This document shows, piece after piece, positions 26,139-34,622 of a DNA stretch of 64,000 nucleotides (position 1 is the stretch's first letter; each line of letters starts with the position of its first letter). A model generated the notes under the pieces. The model did not search any database, had not been told where the DNA came from, and saw only the letters and a program-made list of their open reading frames with translations. Source of the stretch: Cupriavidus metallidurans CH34. GTDB taxonomy: Bacteria > Pseudomonadota > Gammaproteobacteria > Burkholderiales > Burkholderiaceae. A program made the position numbers and the translations under genes. Where the stretch lies: positions 1,364,001 through 1,428,000 of the forward strand of contig NC_007974.2 in assembly GCF_000196015.1 (NCBI RefSeq), written 5' to 3'.

Positions 26139-27944
26139 ATGTCGCAACAACCGCAGCAACAGCAGCACCAAGAGCACCAGCAGCAGACGCAGCAATCCCG
26201 GCCGCCGGAGGCTGGCGCCGGCCAATGGCCGGTCATGTCCCTGGCCGAAGCGCACGCCCGGCTGACCGCGCCGGGCGCGCCGTTCGAAACCGAGACGCGC
26301 GTGATCCGGGGCATCCCGACCACGGTCTGGAAGAATGCGCCACCGACGCTGCGCGATCTGTTCCTGATCGCGGCAGCCTGGGGCGACAAGACCTTCGTGG
26401 TCTACGAAGAGGAGCGCGTCAGCTATCGCGCGTTCGCGCAGGCGGCCACGACGCTGGCCCAGCAACTGGTACGCGACGGCATCCACAAGGGCGACCGCGT
26501 GGCCGTGGCCATGCGCAACCTGCCCGAGTGGCCTGTGGCGTTCTACGCGGCAATTCTCGCCGGCGCCATCGTCACCCCGCTCAATGCGTGGTGGACCGGT
26601 CCCGAGCTGGAATATGGCCTGGCCGATTCGGGCAGCCGCGTTGCCATCGTCGACTACGAACGGCTGGATCGCATCACGGAGCATCTGGCAGCCTGCCCCG
26701 ATCTCGAACGGATCTACGTCGTGCGCGCCCCCGCCAATGCGACCTTCGACGACCCGCGTATCGTGCCGCTGGCATCGGTAATCGGCGAATCGGATGCGTG
26801 GCCGGCACTCCCCTCGCAATCGCTCCCGGTCGTCCCCCTGGATCCGGACGATGACGTGACGATCTTCTATACGTCCGGCACCACGGGCAAGCCGAAAGGC
26901 GCCGTCGGCACGCACCGCAACGCCTGCACGGTGGCCGTGTGCGCGCAATTCAGCCCGCTGCGCAACCTGCTGCGCCGTGGCGAGCCGGTGCCGGAACCGA
27001 ATCCGGACGCCCCACAGAAAGGGGGATTGCTGGCGGTGCCGTTCTTTCACGTCACCGGCTGCATGTCCATCCTGAATGGCACGCTCGCCACCGGCGGAAA
27101 GATCGTCTTGCTCTATCGCTGGGACACGCTGCGCGCCATGGAACTGATTCAGGCGGAGCGCTGCACCGGCGCGGGTGGCGTGCCGACCATCGCGTGGCAG
27201 ATTCTGGAGCACCCTCAGCGCGGCGAGTTCGATCTGTCGTCGCTCGAGAACATGAACTATGGTGGGGCCCCCGCCTCACCGGAACTCGTGCGCCGGATCA
27301 AAGAGGTATTCCCACATGCCGCACCGGGCATCGGCTGGGGTATGACGGAAACGTCAGCCACGTTCACAAGCCACAGCGCCGAGGAATACATCCATCGTCC
27401 CGACAGCGCCGGCCCGGCGCTGCCGATCTGCGAGATGAAGATCGACGATGGATTCGGCCGGGCACTCCCGCCCGGCGAGGTCGGCGAGTTGCTGGTCCGC
27501 GGCGCCAATGTGGTCCACAGCTACTGGAACAAGCCCGAGGCAACCGCAAAGACCTTCGTCGACGGATGGCTGCACACCGGCGACGTGGCGCGTATCGACG
27601 AGGACGGATTCCTCTATATCGTCGACCGCATGAAGGACATGCTGATCCGTGGCGGCGAGAACATCTACTGCATCGAGGTGGAAAGCACGCTATACGATCA
27701 TCCGGCCATCATGGATGCGGCGGTGGTAGGCATTCCGCACCGCACGCTGGGGGAGGAGCCCGGCGCGGTGGTCAGCCTGAAGCCTGGCATGAAGGCAACC
27801 GAGGCCGAACTGCAGGAGTTCGTGCGCGCGCGTCTGGCGGCCTTCAAGGTGCCGGTGCGCGTGATCGTGCTGGAGGAGATGCTGCCGCGGAATCCGAACG
27901 GGAAAATCCTGAAGTCGAACCTCAGGAAGCTGTTCGCGGCTTGA
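26139..27944 (+). CDS. AMP-forming acyl-CoA synthetase
   Basis: 601 aa. It adenylates a carboxylic acid and transfers it to CoA. Core motifs: the P-loop IFYTSGTTGKPKGAVGTH (about 247-264), GWGMTETSA, LHTGDVARIDEDGF and the C-terminal PRNPNGKILK with the catalytic Lys. A Gln-rich N-terminal extension (residues 1-20, mostly Gln and His) precedes the domain and is not a family feature. The start ATG 26139 has GGGAGG upstream. It is in an operon with the SDR gene. Acyl chain length cannot be read. Confidence 0.9.
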   Translation: MSQQPQQQQHQEHQQQTQQSRPPEAGAGQWPVMSLAEAHARLTAPGAPFETETRVIRGIPTTVWKNAPPTLRDLFLIAAAWGDKTFVVYEEERVSYRAFAQAATTLAQQLVRDGIHKGDRVAVAMRNLPEWPVAFYAAILAGAIVTPLNAWWTGPELEYGLADSGSRVAIVDYERLDRITEHLAACPDLERIYVVRAPANATFDDPRIVPLASVIGESDAWPALPSQSLPVVPLDPDDDVTIFYTSGTTGKPKGAVGTHRNACTVAVCAQFSPLRNLLRRGEPVPEPNPDAPQKGGLLAVPFFHVTGCMSILNGTLATGGKIVLLYRWDTLRAMELIQAERCTGAGGVPTIAWQILEHPQRGEFDLSSLENMNYGGAPASPELVRRIKEVFPHAAPGIGWGMTETSATFTSHSAEEYIHRPDSAGPALPICEMKIDDGFGRALPPGEVGELLVRGANVVHSYWNKPEATAKTFVDGWLHTGDVARIDEDGFLYIVDRMKDMLIRGGENIYCIEVESTLYDHPAIMDAAVVGIPHRTLGEEPGAVVSLKPGMKATEAELQEFVRARLAAFKVPVRVIVLEEMLPRNPNGKILKSNLRKLFAA

Positions 27945-27958
27945 TTGTCTGAGGTGAC

Positions 27959-27987
27959 GCCCCCTCTTCCGCAAACGGGAGAGGGGC
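27959..27987. terminator. GC-rich hairpin between convergent genes
   Basis: GCCCC.TCT.CC and GG.AGAGGGGC pair around GCAAAC, without a T-run. Same type as the hairpins at 13145 and 55891. Confidence 0.4.
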
Positions 27988-28009
27988 GCAAACCGTCAGT
28001 CTCTGAATA

Positions 28010-28486
28010 TCACTTCACCGGAATCGGCGTCCCCGCCGGCACCGGCACGGCAGTGACCGAGTTCTGCGGGCTGCCGGACACGATCCGATCCGAATACGTC
28101 AGATAGACCAGCGTATTGCGCTTGCGGTCCACTGCGCGCACCACGTGCAGCGTCTTGAACAGGATCGACATGCGCTCGGAGAACACATCCTCTTGCGCCT
28201 TCACCGGACCCTTGAACGTAATCGGCCCCACCTGGCGGCAGGCAATCGACGCCTCTGGCGGATCTTCGGCCATGCCGAACGTGCCCTTGATGCCCCCGGT
28301 CCGGGCGCGCGAGACGTAGCAGGTCACCCCGTCGACTTGCGGATCGTCGTAAGCCTCGATAACAACTTTATCCGATCCGGTCATGCGGAAATTGGTGGAA
28401 ACACTGCCGATCTCTTCGGCCTGTGCCGCGCAGGCAAGCATACCGATGGCAAGGCCTGCGGCCATGCCGATACGAAGTCTGGTCAT
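28010..28486 (-). CDS. creA: CreA-family periplasmic protein
   Basis: 158 aa with a Sec signal peptide (cleavage after ACAAQA, about residue 23). The mature part has the CreA signatures [37 protein letters not shown] and [18 protein letters not shown]. CreA is conserved in proteobacteria and sits beside the CreBCD system in E. coli, but its function is unknown. It lies 7 bp behind the thioesterase gene and is probably co-transcribed with it. Confidence 0.88.
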   Translation of the reverse strand: MTRLRIGMAAGLAIGMLACAAQAEEIGSVSTNFRMTGSDKVVIEAYDDPQVDGVTCYVSRARTGGIKGTFGMAEDPPEASIACRQVGPITFKGPVKAQEDVFSERMSILFKTLHVVRAVDRKRNTLVYLTYSDRIVSGSPQNSVTAVPVPAGTPIPVK

Positions 28487-28493
28487 GTCGGGG

Positions 28494-28979
28494 TCACGGT
28501 GTGGAGCCTTTGATCTCGTCGTGGCGACGTTCCATTTCCTGGCGCAGCGCGCGTCGCTGCTTGGCGGCTTCGAAACGCTGGCGCTCCACTTCGTCACGCG
28601 GCTGCAGCGGCGGCACTTCGGCCGGCGCACCGTTGTCGTCAACGGCGACCATCGTGAAGTAGCAGCTATTGGTATGGCGCACGACCTTGCTGCGGATATT
28701 CTCGGTCACCACCTTGATACCGATCTCCATCGAGCTGCGGCCCGTGAAGTTGACGGCAGCCAGGAACGTCACAAGTTCGCCCACATGGATCGGCTGGCGG
28801 AACATCACCTGGTCCACCGACAGCGTAACCACGTAGCGGCCGGCATAGCGGCTGGCGCAGGCGTAGGCCACCATATCGAGGTATTTCAGGATCGTGCCGC
28901 CGTGGACATTGCCGGAGAAATTGGCCATGTCCGGCGTCATCAGCACGGTCATGGAAAGCTGGTGGGACAGATCGTTCAT
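28494..28979 (-). CDS. Hotdog-fold acyl-CoA thioesterase
   Basis: 161 aa. The YciA/ACOT7-type hotdog motif [24 protein letters not shown] carries the active-site helix. [21 protein letters not shown] forms the following strands. A charged coiled tail ([20 protein letters not shown]) ends the protein. It would hydrolyse medium or long acyl-CoAs in the cytoplasm. The start ATG 28979 fits the family; an ATG at 29003 is an alternative. First gene of a two-gene unit with creA. Confidence 0.88.
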   Translation of the reverse strand: MNDLSHQLSMTVLMTPDMANFSGNVHGGTILKYLDMVAYACASRYAGRYVVTLSVDQVMFRQPIHVGELVTFLAAVNFTGRSSMEIGIKVVTENIRSKVVRHTNSCYFTMVAVDDNGAPAEVPPLQPRDEVERQRFEAAKQRRALRQEMERRHDEIKGSTP

Positions 28980-29082
28980 CGCAGGAAATCCAGATTCGGG
29001 CATTCAGGCGCCGGCAGTGTAACTCGCCGCGTGCGTGAATGGGAGCCCGGTCCACCCCAGCCATGCAAGAAACTTCCGACAA

Positions 29083-29112
29083 AAGAAAAGCGGCCCCTCA
29101 GGCCGCTTTCTT
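29083..29112 (-). terminator. Rho-independent terminator of the HU gene
   Basis: On the minus strand AAAGCGGCC pairs with GGCCGCTTT across TGAGG, followed by TCTTTT. Confidence 0.88.
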
Positions 29113-29133
29113 TGCTTCTCAGACGCGATGTGC

Positions 29134-29415
29134 TTACTTCTTCTTGTTCACAGCGTCCTTGAAACCCTGACCTGCCGAGAACTTCACGGTCTTGGCCGCA
29201 GGAATCTTGATCGTTTCGCCGGTGCGCGGATTACGACCGGTGCGGGCAGCACGTTTGCCCGAGCTGAAACTGCCAAAACCCACCAGAGTGACCGAGTCGC
29301 CCTTGGCTACTGCCTTCTTGATACTGTCCAGCGCAGCGTTCAGCGCGCGCTCGGCGGCGGCGTTGCTGAGTTCTGCTTCCGCGGCGATGGCCGATACCAG
29401 TTCACCTTTATTCAT
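29134..29415 (-). CDS. hup: HU-family nucleoid protein
   Basis: 93 aa, canonical HU length. [17 protein letters not shown] at the start, [25 protein letters not shown] for the DNA-binding arm, and [20 protein letters not shown] at the end are all typical. It binds and bends DNA as a dimer. AAGGGAA precedes ATG 29415. Monocistronic, with its own terminator. Confidence 0.95.
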   Translation of the reverse strand: MNKGELVSAIAAEAELSNAAAERALNAALDSIKKAVAKGDSVTLVGFGSFSSGKRAARTGRNPRTGETIKIPAAKTVKFSAGQGFKDAVNKKK

Positions 29416-29781
29416 GGCTGATTTCCCTTGTTGGTCGTCGTCACCGGACTTTTTACCGCATGGCAGAAGTCCGATCGGCGCAGTCTAATCTGCCCTTTGT
29501 GCCTTGGGCAATCCCCAGTGGCACCAATGCAACGAAAACTGCCGGAAATCGTTCTGTGGCAAGACTTAGCGGGCGTTCTCCCCCTCTTTTCCGAGAATCG
29601 AAACATCACTTTTTGCGGCTGTCTGCTGTACCGAATATCGCACATCGGCATTCCCGGAGAAATTGCCGTACCCGTCACTGGAACGTTCGGGTCCCATTTG
29701 CCAGGCATCAATCCCTCCAGACTCAACAACGCCCAGTTCAGGTGCAATGCACCGTTTCGGGTCTGCTTTGACAACACAACG

Positions 29782-29798
29782 TGCGCCATCACGGCGCA
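29782..29798. promoter_or_regulatory. NtrC-like enhancer site
   Basis: TGCGCC-N5-GGCGCA is a perfect inverted repeat with the geometry of NtrC sites (consensus TGCACC-N5-GGTGCA, one change per half). It is 136 bp upstream of the sigma-54-like promoter of the ammonium transporter. Further repeats GGTGC-AAT-GCACC (29741-29753) and AGTGCG-CCA-CGCACT (29867-29881) flank it. The 29416-29966 gap otherwise holds no credible gene. Confidence 0.5.
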
Positions 29799-29917
29799 TT
29801 TACGCCATATTCCCTCTTTTTGGGCGTTGGTACTCCGCGGCTCAGCGTGACCCGAAACGCCATCCAAGTGCGCCACGCACTGAGTTTGCGCGGTTTTTCG
29901 GCGTTCATGCCCAGATC

Positions 29918-29933
29918 TGGAACGGCTTTTGCA
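29918..29933 (+). promoter_or_regulatory. Sigma-54 (RpoN) type promoter of amt
   Basis: TGGAAC-N5-TTGCA matches the -24/-12 consensus TGGCAC-N5-TTGCA with a single change and ends 34 bp before the amt start codon. Ammonium transporters are classic NtrC/RpoN targets, which supports the call. Confidence 0.65.
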
Positions 29934-29966
29934 TACCCATGCTCCCATTTTGAGCATGGGGCAACG

Positions 29967-31169
29967 ATGGACAACTTGAAAACCGGTACGGATGCAATGT
30001 TCATCCTGCTTGGCGCGATCATGGTGCTAGCCATGCACGCGGGATTCGCATTCCTGGAGCTTGGCACCGTCCGCAAGAAGAATCAGGTCAATGCCCTGGT
30101 CAAGATCCTGGTCGATTTCGCGGTCTCGACGATTTCATACTTTTTTATCGGTTATACGGTCGCCTACGGTGTGCAATTCATGTCCGGGGCAGATGTACTG
30201 GCGCAAAAAAGCGGCTATGAGCTGGTGAAGTTCTTCTTCCTGGCCACATTTGCTGCGGCCATCCCGGCGATTATCTCGGGCGGTATTGCCGAGCGCTCGC
30301 GATTCAACCCGCAACTGGCAGCCACGTTCGTGCTGGTCGGTTTCGTCTACCCCTTCTTCGAAGGCATCGCGTGGAACAACCGATTCGGCATCCAGGACTG
30401 GATCGCCTCCGTGACCGGTGCGCCGTTTCATGATTTTGCCGGCTCGGTGGTGGTCCACGCGGTCGGTGGCTGGATCGCGCTGCCGGCGGTGCTGCTGCTG
30501 GGCGCACGCCGCGGCCGCTATCAGAAGGATGGCCGCATCAGCGCGCACCCGCCTTCGAATATCCCGTTCCTCGCGCTGGGCGCCTGGGTACTGGCGGTGG
30601 GCTGGTTCGGCTTCAATGTCATGAGCGCGCAGACCGTCGACAAGATCAGCGGCCTTGTCGCGATCAACTCGCTGATGGCAATGGCGGGCGGCACGCTGGC
30701 CGCGTGGTGGGCCGGCCGCAACGATCCGGGCTTTGCCTACAACGGCCCCCTGGCAGGCCTGGTCGCCGTTTGCGCGGGCTCGGACCTAATGCATCCGCTG
30801 GGCGCGCTGATTACCGGCGCGGTGGCGGGTGTGCTGTTCGTTCATCTGTTTACGCTGGCGCAGAACAAGTGGCACATCGACGACGTACTCGGTGTCTGGC
30901 CCCTGCACGGCCTGTGCGGCGCCTGGGGCGGCATCGCCGCGGGCATCTTCGGCAGCCACGCGCTCGGCGGTATCGGCGGCGTCTCGATCGTGGCCCAGCT
31001 TATCGGCACGGCCATGGGGATCGTGATTGCCCTGGTGGGCGGCACCGTGGTCTACGGCACGCTGAAGAAGGTCGTCGGCATTCGCCTGGACGCTGAGGAG
31101 GAGTACAACGGCGCCGACCTGACACTGCACCGCATCTCCGCTACACCGGAGCGCGAAACGAGCTGGTAA
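29967..31169 (+). CDS. amt: Ammonium transporter
   Basis: 400 aa from ATG 29967, eleven membrane helices. The pore twin histidines are His164 (FAGSVVVHAVGG) and His314 (VWPLHGLCGAWGG); FEGIAWNN and the aromatic gate residues are also present. It conducts ammonium across the inner membrane under nitrogen limitation. No signal peptide and no adjacent glnK, unlike many amtB operons. The promoter is likely RpoN-dependent. A terminator follows at 31203. Confidence 0.93.
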   Translation: MDNLKTGTDAMFILLGAIMVLAMHAGFAFLELGTVRKKNQVNALVKILVDFAVSTISYFFIGYTVAYGVQFMSGADVLAQKSGYELVKFFFLATFAAAIPAIISGGIAERSRFNPQLAATFVLVGFVYPFFEGIAWNNRFGIQDWIASVTGAPFHDFAGSVVVHAVGGWIALPAVLLLGARRGRYQKDGRISAHPPSNIPFLALGAWVLAVGWFGFNVMSAQTVDKISGLVAINSLMAMAGGTLAAWWAGRNDPGFAYNGPLAGLVAVCAGSDLMHPLGALITGAVAGVLFVHLFTLAQNKWHIDDVLGVWPLHGLCGAWGGIAAGIFGSHALGGIGGVSIVAQLIGTAMGIVIALVGGTVVYGTLKKVVGIRLDAEEEYNGADLTLHRISATPERETSW

Positions 31170-31202
31170 TCGACGCGCTTGCAGCCTCGAATCGCCCCAA
31201 AT

Positions 31203-31232
31203 AAAACGGCCGGAATCATCCGGCCGTTTTAC
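31203..31232 (+). terminator. Rho-independent terminator of amt
   Basis: AAAACGGCCGGA (31203-31214) pairs with TCCGGCCGTTTT (31219-31230); the symmetrical A and T ends make it bidirectional. Confidence 0.88.
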
Positions 31233-31410
31233 TTTGTGTTCACAAAGATTAACTTGAACTTTGATCTCGACGCGCCCAATAATGCCCTTGGACTCCCGAA
31301 GATACGCCGCCACAGGCGTGTCTTGCAGCCCTGGCACCATCCACACCGATTTGCGCTGATTCTGACGTGCCTGATTTTCACTTTTCCATAAAGAACTGGA
31401 GCGTGCCCCC

Positions 31411-32277
31411 ATGGATACTTCTTCGTTGCAAAGCATCCGCGATGTGATTTATGGCTATGCCACTGTTTTCGGCGTCAAGATCCTTGCCGCCCTCGCCTTC
31501 TGGGTGGTCGGCCGCTGGCTGATTCATTTCGTGGTGCGCATGGTCCAGAATTCGCTGGCCAGGCAGAAGGTAGACCCGACGCTGCTGCGCTACGTTGGCT
31601 CGATCGTTACCGTCACGCTGAATGTCGTGCTGGTCATCGGCATCCTCGGCTACTTCGGCATCCAGACTACGACGTTTGCGGCGCTGATCGCCGCAGCCGG
31701 TGTTGCTATCGGTATGGCCTGGTCTGGCCTGATGTCGAACTTCGCGGCCGGCGCGTTCCTGGTGGTCCTGCGTCCGTTCAAGGTCGGGGATTTTGTATCC
31801 GTCGGTGGTGTCACCGGCACGGTGCGCGAGATCGGCCTGTTCTCCACCACGCTCGACACGCCCGACAACGTCATGACGGTCGTCGGCAACAACAAGATCT
31901 TCAGCGACACGATCCAGAATTTCTCGGCCAATGCGTTCCGCCGGGTCGAATTGAAGGCGCAACTTGCCGGGTCGACGGACGTGGCAGCCGCCACGGCTTT
32001 GCTCAAGGAAAAGATCGCGGCCATTCCGAACGTGCTGACCGAACCGCCCGTCGATGTCGAGATCCTTGAATTCACGTTGGTTGGCCCGGTCTTGGCCGTC
32101 CGCCCCTACTGCCATACCGATCACTACTGGCAGGTCTATTTCGATACCAATCGCACGATTCGCGACAGCTTCGGCCAGGCGGGCTTCCAGGCGCCGATGC
32201 CGGCCCAGGTCGTGGTGATGCAGAACGCGCCGGCCGTATCGGTAGCATCGGGCACGCCGGCAAACCAGGCGGCCTGA
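31411..32277 (+). CDS. mscS: Small-conductance mechanosensitive channel
   Basis: 288 aa, close to E. coli MscS (286 aa). Three membrane helices; the pore helix TM3 is FAALIAAAGVAIGMAWSGLM with the Ala/Gly packing pattern, followed by NFAAGAFLVVLRPFKVGDFV and the beta domain. It opens under hypo-osmotic shock to release solutes. It stands alone after the amt terminator and has CTGGAG upstream of ATG 31411. Confidence 0.93.
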   Translation: MDTSSLQSIRDVIYGYATVFGVKILAALAFWVVGRWLIHFVVRMVQNSLARQKVDPTLLRYVGSIVTVTLNVVLVIGILGYFGIQTTTFAALIAAAGVAIGMAWSGLMSNFAAGAFLVVLRPFKVGDFVSVGGVTGTVREIGLFSTTLDTPDNVMTVVGNNKIFSDTIQNFSANAFRRVELKAQLAGSTDVAAATALLKEKIAAIPNVLTEPPVDVEILEFTLVGPVLAVRPYCHTDHYWQVYFDTNRTIRDSFGQAGFQAPMPAQVVVMQNAPAVSVASGTPANQAA

Positions 32278-32307
32278 GCTTGATCCGGCCAGGCAAGTTC
32301 GGCGGGA

Positions 32308-33534
32308 TCAGGTTGCGGATTGGGAGCGCTGCCGCATACCTGCCCGCCCGTAGAGACGCAGCACGACCGCGCCACTGCCGCAGACAGCCATGACAACGGC
32401 CAGCGGCAACGCGGTGCCATCGTGCCAGAGGCTGACCGCCGCGCCTGCCAGCGTGCCGAAGCCGAACTGCAACGTGCCCATCAACGCCGAAGCCGTGCCG
32501 GCGCGATGACTCTGATGGGATAGCGCCAAAGCCGAGGCGTTGGGCGTGATGCAGCCAAGGCCCGACAGGAATGCGAAGAAGCAGACCAGCAGTACCGGAA
32601 GCGTTGCCCAGCCGATCAGGGCTGTGCCGGCCAGGACGAGACCTGCCACGCAAGGCGCGAACAGCGCCACGCGCAACACATCGTCAAGCGCGCGCGCCCG
32701 CACCAGGCGGGTATTGACCTGCGACATGCCGATCAGGCCAAACGCATTCGCCCCGAAAACAAAGCCGTAGTGGGAGGGATCGATGCCATGCAGTTCGATC
32801 AGCACAAACGGCGACCCCGCAATATAGGCGAACATGCCGCCCTGCACGCATCCCGCCGCCAGCGAATAGCCGAGAAATTCGCGATCGCGCAGCAACTCCC
32901 AGTAGCTGCGCAGCACTGCAACCGGATGCAGTGTCCGGCGGCGCTGCACGTCGAGCGACTCCTCCATGCGTACGTGGACGAACCACAGCAGCAGCACCGC
33001 TGCGCCACAGTGAATCCAGAAGATCGCACGCCAGCCGGAAGCCGCCAGCACCGCGCCACCAATCAGCGGCGCCAGGATCGGCGCCAGGCCCATCACGAGC
33101 ATCAGCGAGGAGTACGCCCGCGCCGACTCATGGGCTTCCATCCGGTCACGAATCACCGCGCGCGAGACTACCAGGCCGGTACAGCCGCCAAGCGCCTGCA
33201 GGAACCGCCAGAGCATCAACGAATCGACGGTCGACGCCATCGCACAGCCTGCAGCCGCCGCGCCGTAGATCGTGAGTCCGACGTACAGTGGCGGCTTGCG
33301 GCCGAAGCGATCGCTGATCGGGCCGTAAAACGCCTGTCCAATCGCCAGCCCAACCAGAAACGTGCCAAGCGTCAGCTGCACCTGTCCGATGTCGGTATGC
33401 AGATCTGCTGCCAACGCCGGGAAGCTCGGCAGGTACATATCGATGGACAGCGGCGCGATGGCGGTCAGCGATGCGCAAATCAGAAGCCAGAGGGGAAAAC
33501 GGGAGGACGATGGCGCGCCCTTGGTCGACGTCAT
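32308..33534 (-). CDS. Bcr/CflA-family MFS drug exporter
   Basis: 408 aa from ATG 33534, twelve membrane helices. Bcr/CflA signatures: SIDMYLPSFPALAADL in helix 1, GPISDRFGRKPPLYVGL in the loop between helices 2 and 3, and VVSRAVIRDR in the helix 4-5 region. Proton-driven efflux of drugs or metabolites such as sulfonamides or dipeptides is the family role; the real substrate is unknown. Convergent with mscS. Confidence 0.88.
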   Translation of the reverse strand: MTSTKGAPSSSRFPLWLLICASLTAIAPLSIDMYLPSFPALAADLHTDIGQVQLTLGTFLVGLAIGQAFYGPISDRFGRKPPLYVGLTIYGAAAAGCAMASTVDSLMLWRFLQALGGCTGLVVSRAVIRDRMEAHESARAYSSLMLVMGLAPILAPLIGGAVLAASGWRAIFWIHCGAAVLLLWFVHVRMEESLDVQRRRTLHPVAVLRSYWELLRDREFLGYSLAAGCVQGGMFAYIAGSPFVLIELHGIDPSHYGFVFGANAFGLIGMSQVNTRLVRARALDDVLRVALFAPCVAGLVLAGTALIGWATLPVLLVCFFAFLSGLGCITPNASALALSHQSHRAGTASALMGTLQFGFGTLAGAAVSLWHDGTALPLAVVMAVCGSGAVVLRLYGRAGMRQRSQSAT

Positions 33535-33794
33535 GAAAGGGTTCCGGAAACGCAAGGCGCAATTGTTGCACAGCCGGCAAATGCGCACCGGCCCACCCGT
33601 CGGGGAAGCAAGGATGTTGGCATCGATCGCCAGGCAACCCGCCACCGGTGCGGAACATTGTTGGACTGGCTTTCACGCGCGGCGGGGTGGAGGGTACAAT
33701 GCCTGCCTGTCGGCTCGGATGTTGCACCGACCACGCAGTCAGACGCATCGCGGGAGACGGATCACGGGAACCGTCCCCGGCACCGTTATCCTGC

Positions 33795-34373
33795 ATGACC
33801 ATACGATATAAGCCGTTAATTGCCTCGCTGAGCCTGGTTGCGATCGCAGCCCTGCCGCCGTTGCCCGCATGGGCCGCGCCGGGCAGGCCGACCGCGACGC
33901 CGGCTCCGTCTTCCGCGCCCGTGGCGGTGGACGAAGCCGACGCCCTGGCGAGAATGCTCAAGGGTGCCGCCACCGGTCAGAACACGGGCGCCGCCGGCGT
34001 GCCGGAACTCCTGCGCAATACCAATCGCCCGGACAGCGTGCTGGCGCGCGCCTGCCGCCAGCTCAACGATGCGCTGCCGATCGAGATCGACGGAGAGACT
34101 CGCCTGCGGCGCTGTCAGTCGATTCCAGGCAAGCACATCCTGTTTCAGCTGGAACTGACCAACTACCGTGGCCCGATGCTCGACCTCGCCAGCTTCGAGG
34201 TCAACTACGCGGCGCCGCTACAGCGCAACATCTGCGCTAACCGCGACGTCGAGATCCTAACCAAGCTCGGCATCAGCATGATGTTCCGCTATATGACTCG
34301 CAACGATCGCGGCGAGCGTCGTGTCGGCGACGTCTATATCAACGCCCCGATCTGTACCGCCGCGTTGCGATAA
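33795..34373 (+). CDS. Secreted hypothetical protein
   Basis: 192 aa with a clear signal peptide (hydrophobic ASLSLVAIAALPPLP, cleavage near AWA). The mature part starts with a Pro/Ala-rich linker, then a compact domain with four Cys (ACRQL, RRCQS, NICAN, PICTA) that could form two disulfides. ELTNYRGPMLDLASFEVNYA looks like beta structure. I do not recognise the family. It ends before a shared terminator with opgH; 34374-34571 holds nothing else visible. Confidence 0.7.
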   Translation: MTIRYKPLIASLSLVAIAALPPLPAWAAPGRPTATPAPSSAPVAVDEADALARMLKGAATGQNTGAAGVPELLRNTNRPDSVLARACRQLNDALPIEIDGETRLRRCQSIPGKHILFQLELTNYRGPMLDLASFEVNYAAPLQRNICANRDVEILTKLGISMMFRYMTRNDRGERRVGDVYINAPICTAALR

Positions 34374-34571
34374 CCCGTTTCAAACAAGTGCCACACGCCT
34401 GCATGCAGGCGGATTCGGCATCGGCCAGAGTGCCATCCTCAAACCGATGCTGTCGTGGTCCCTTCGCCCGAAGATGCCATGGAGTGTGAGGGCGCAGCCC
34501 GAGCCAATATCGTGCCACGGCATAACTGGAAAAGCGCCGGTCTCCCCTTCGCGTCCGGATGCCGGACAAAC

Positions 34572-34603
34572 AAAAACGGCAGGCTTCAAAGCCTGCCGTT
34601 TTT
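34572..34603. terminator. Bidirectional Rho-independent terminator
   Basis: AAAAACGGCAGGC (34572-34584) pairs with GCCTGCCGTTTTT (34591-34603). It ends the secreted-protein gene on the plus strand and opgH on the minus strand. Confidence 0.92.
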
Positions 34604-34622
34604 GATTCCAGCGATGCGTCCC

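Noticed and set aside
29428..29850. 140-codon plus-strand frame upstream of amt
   Set aside because: No ribosome site, odd composition, and it overlaps the NtrC-like palindromes; best read as control DNA.
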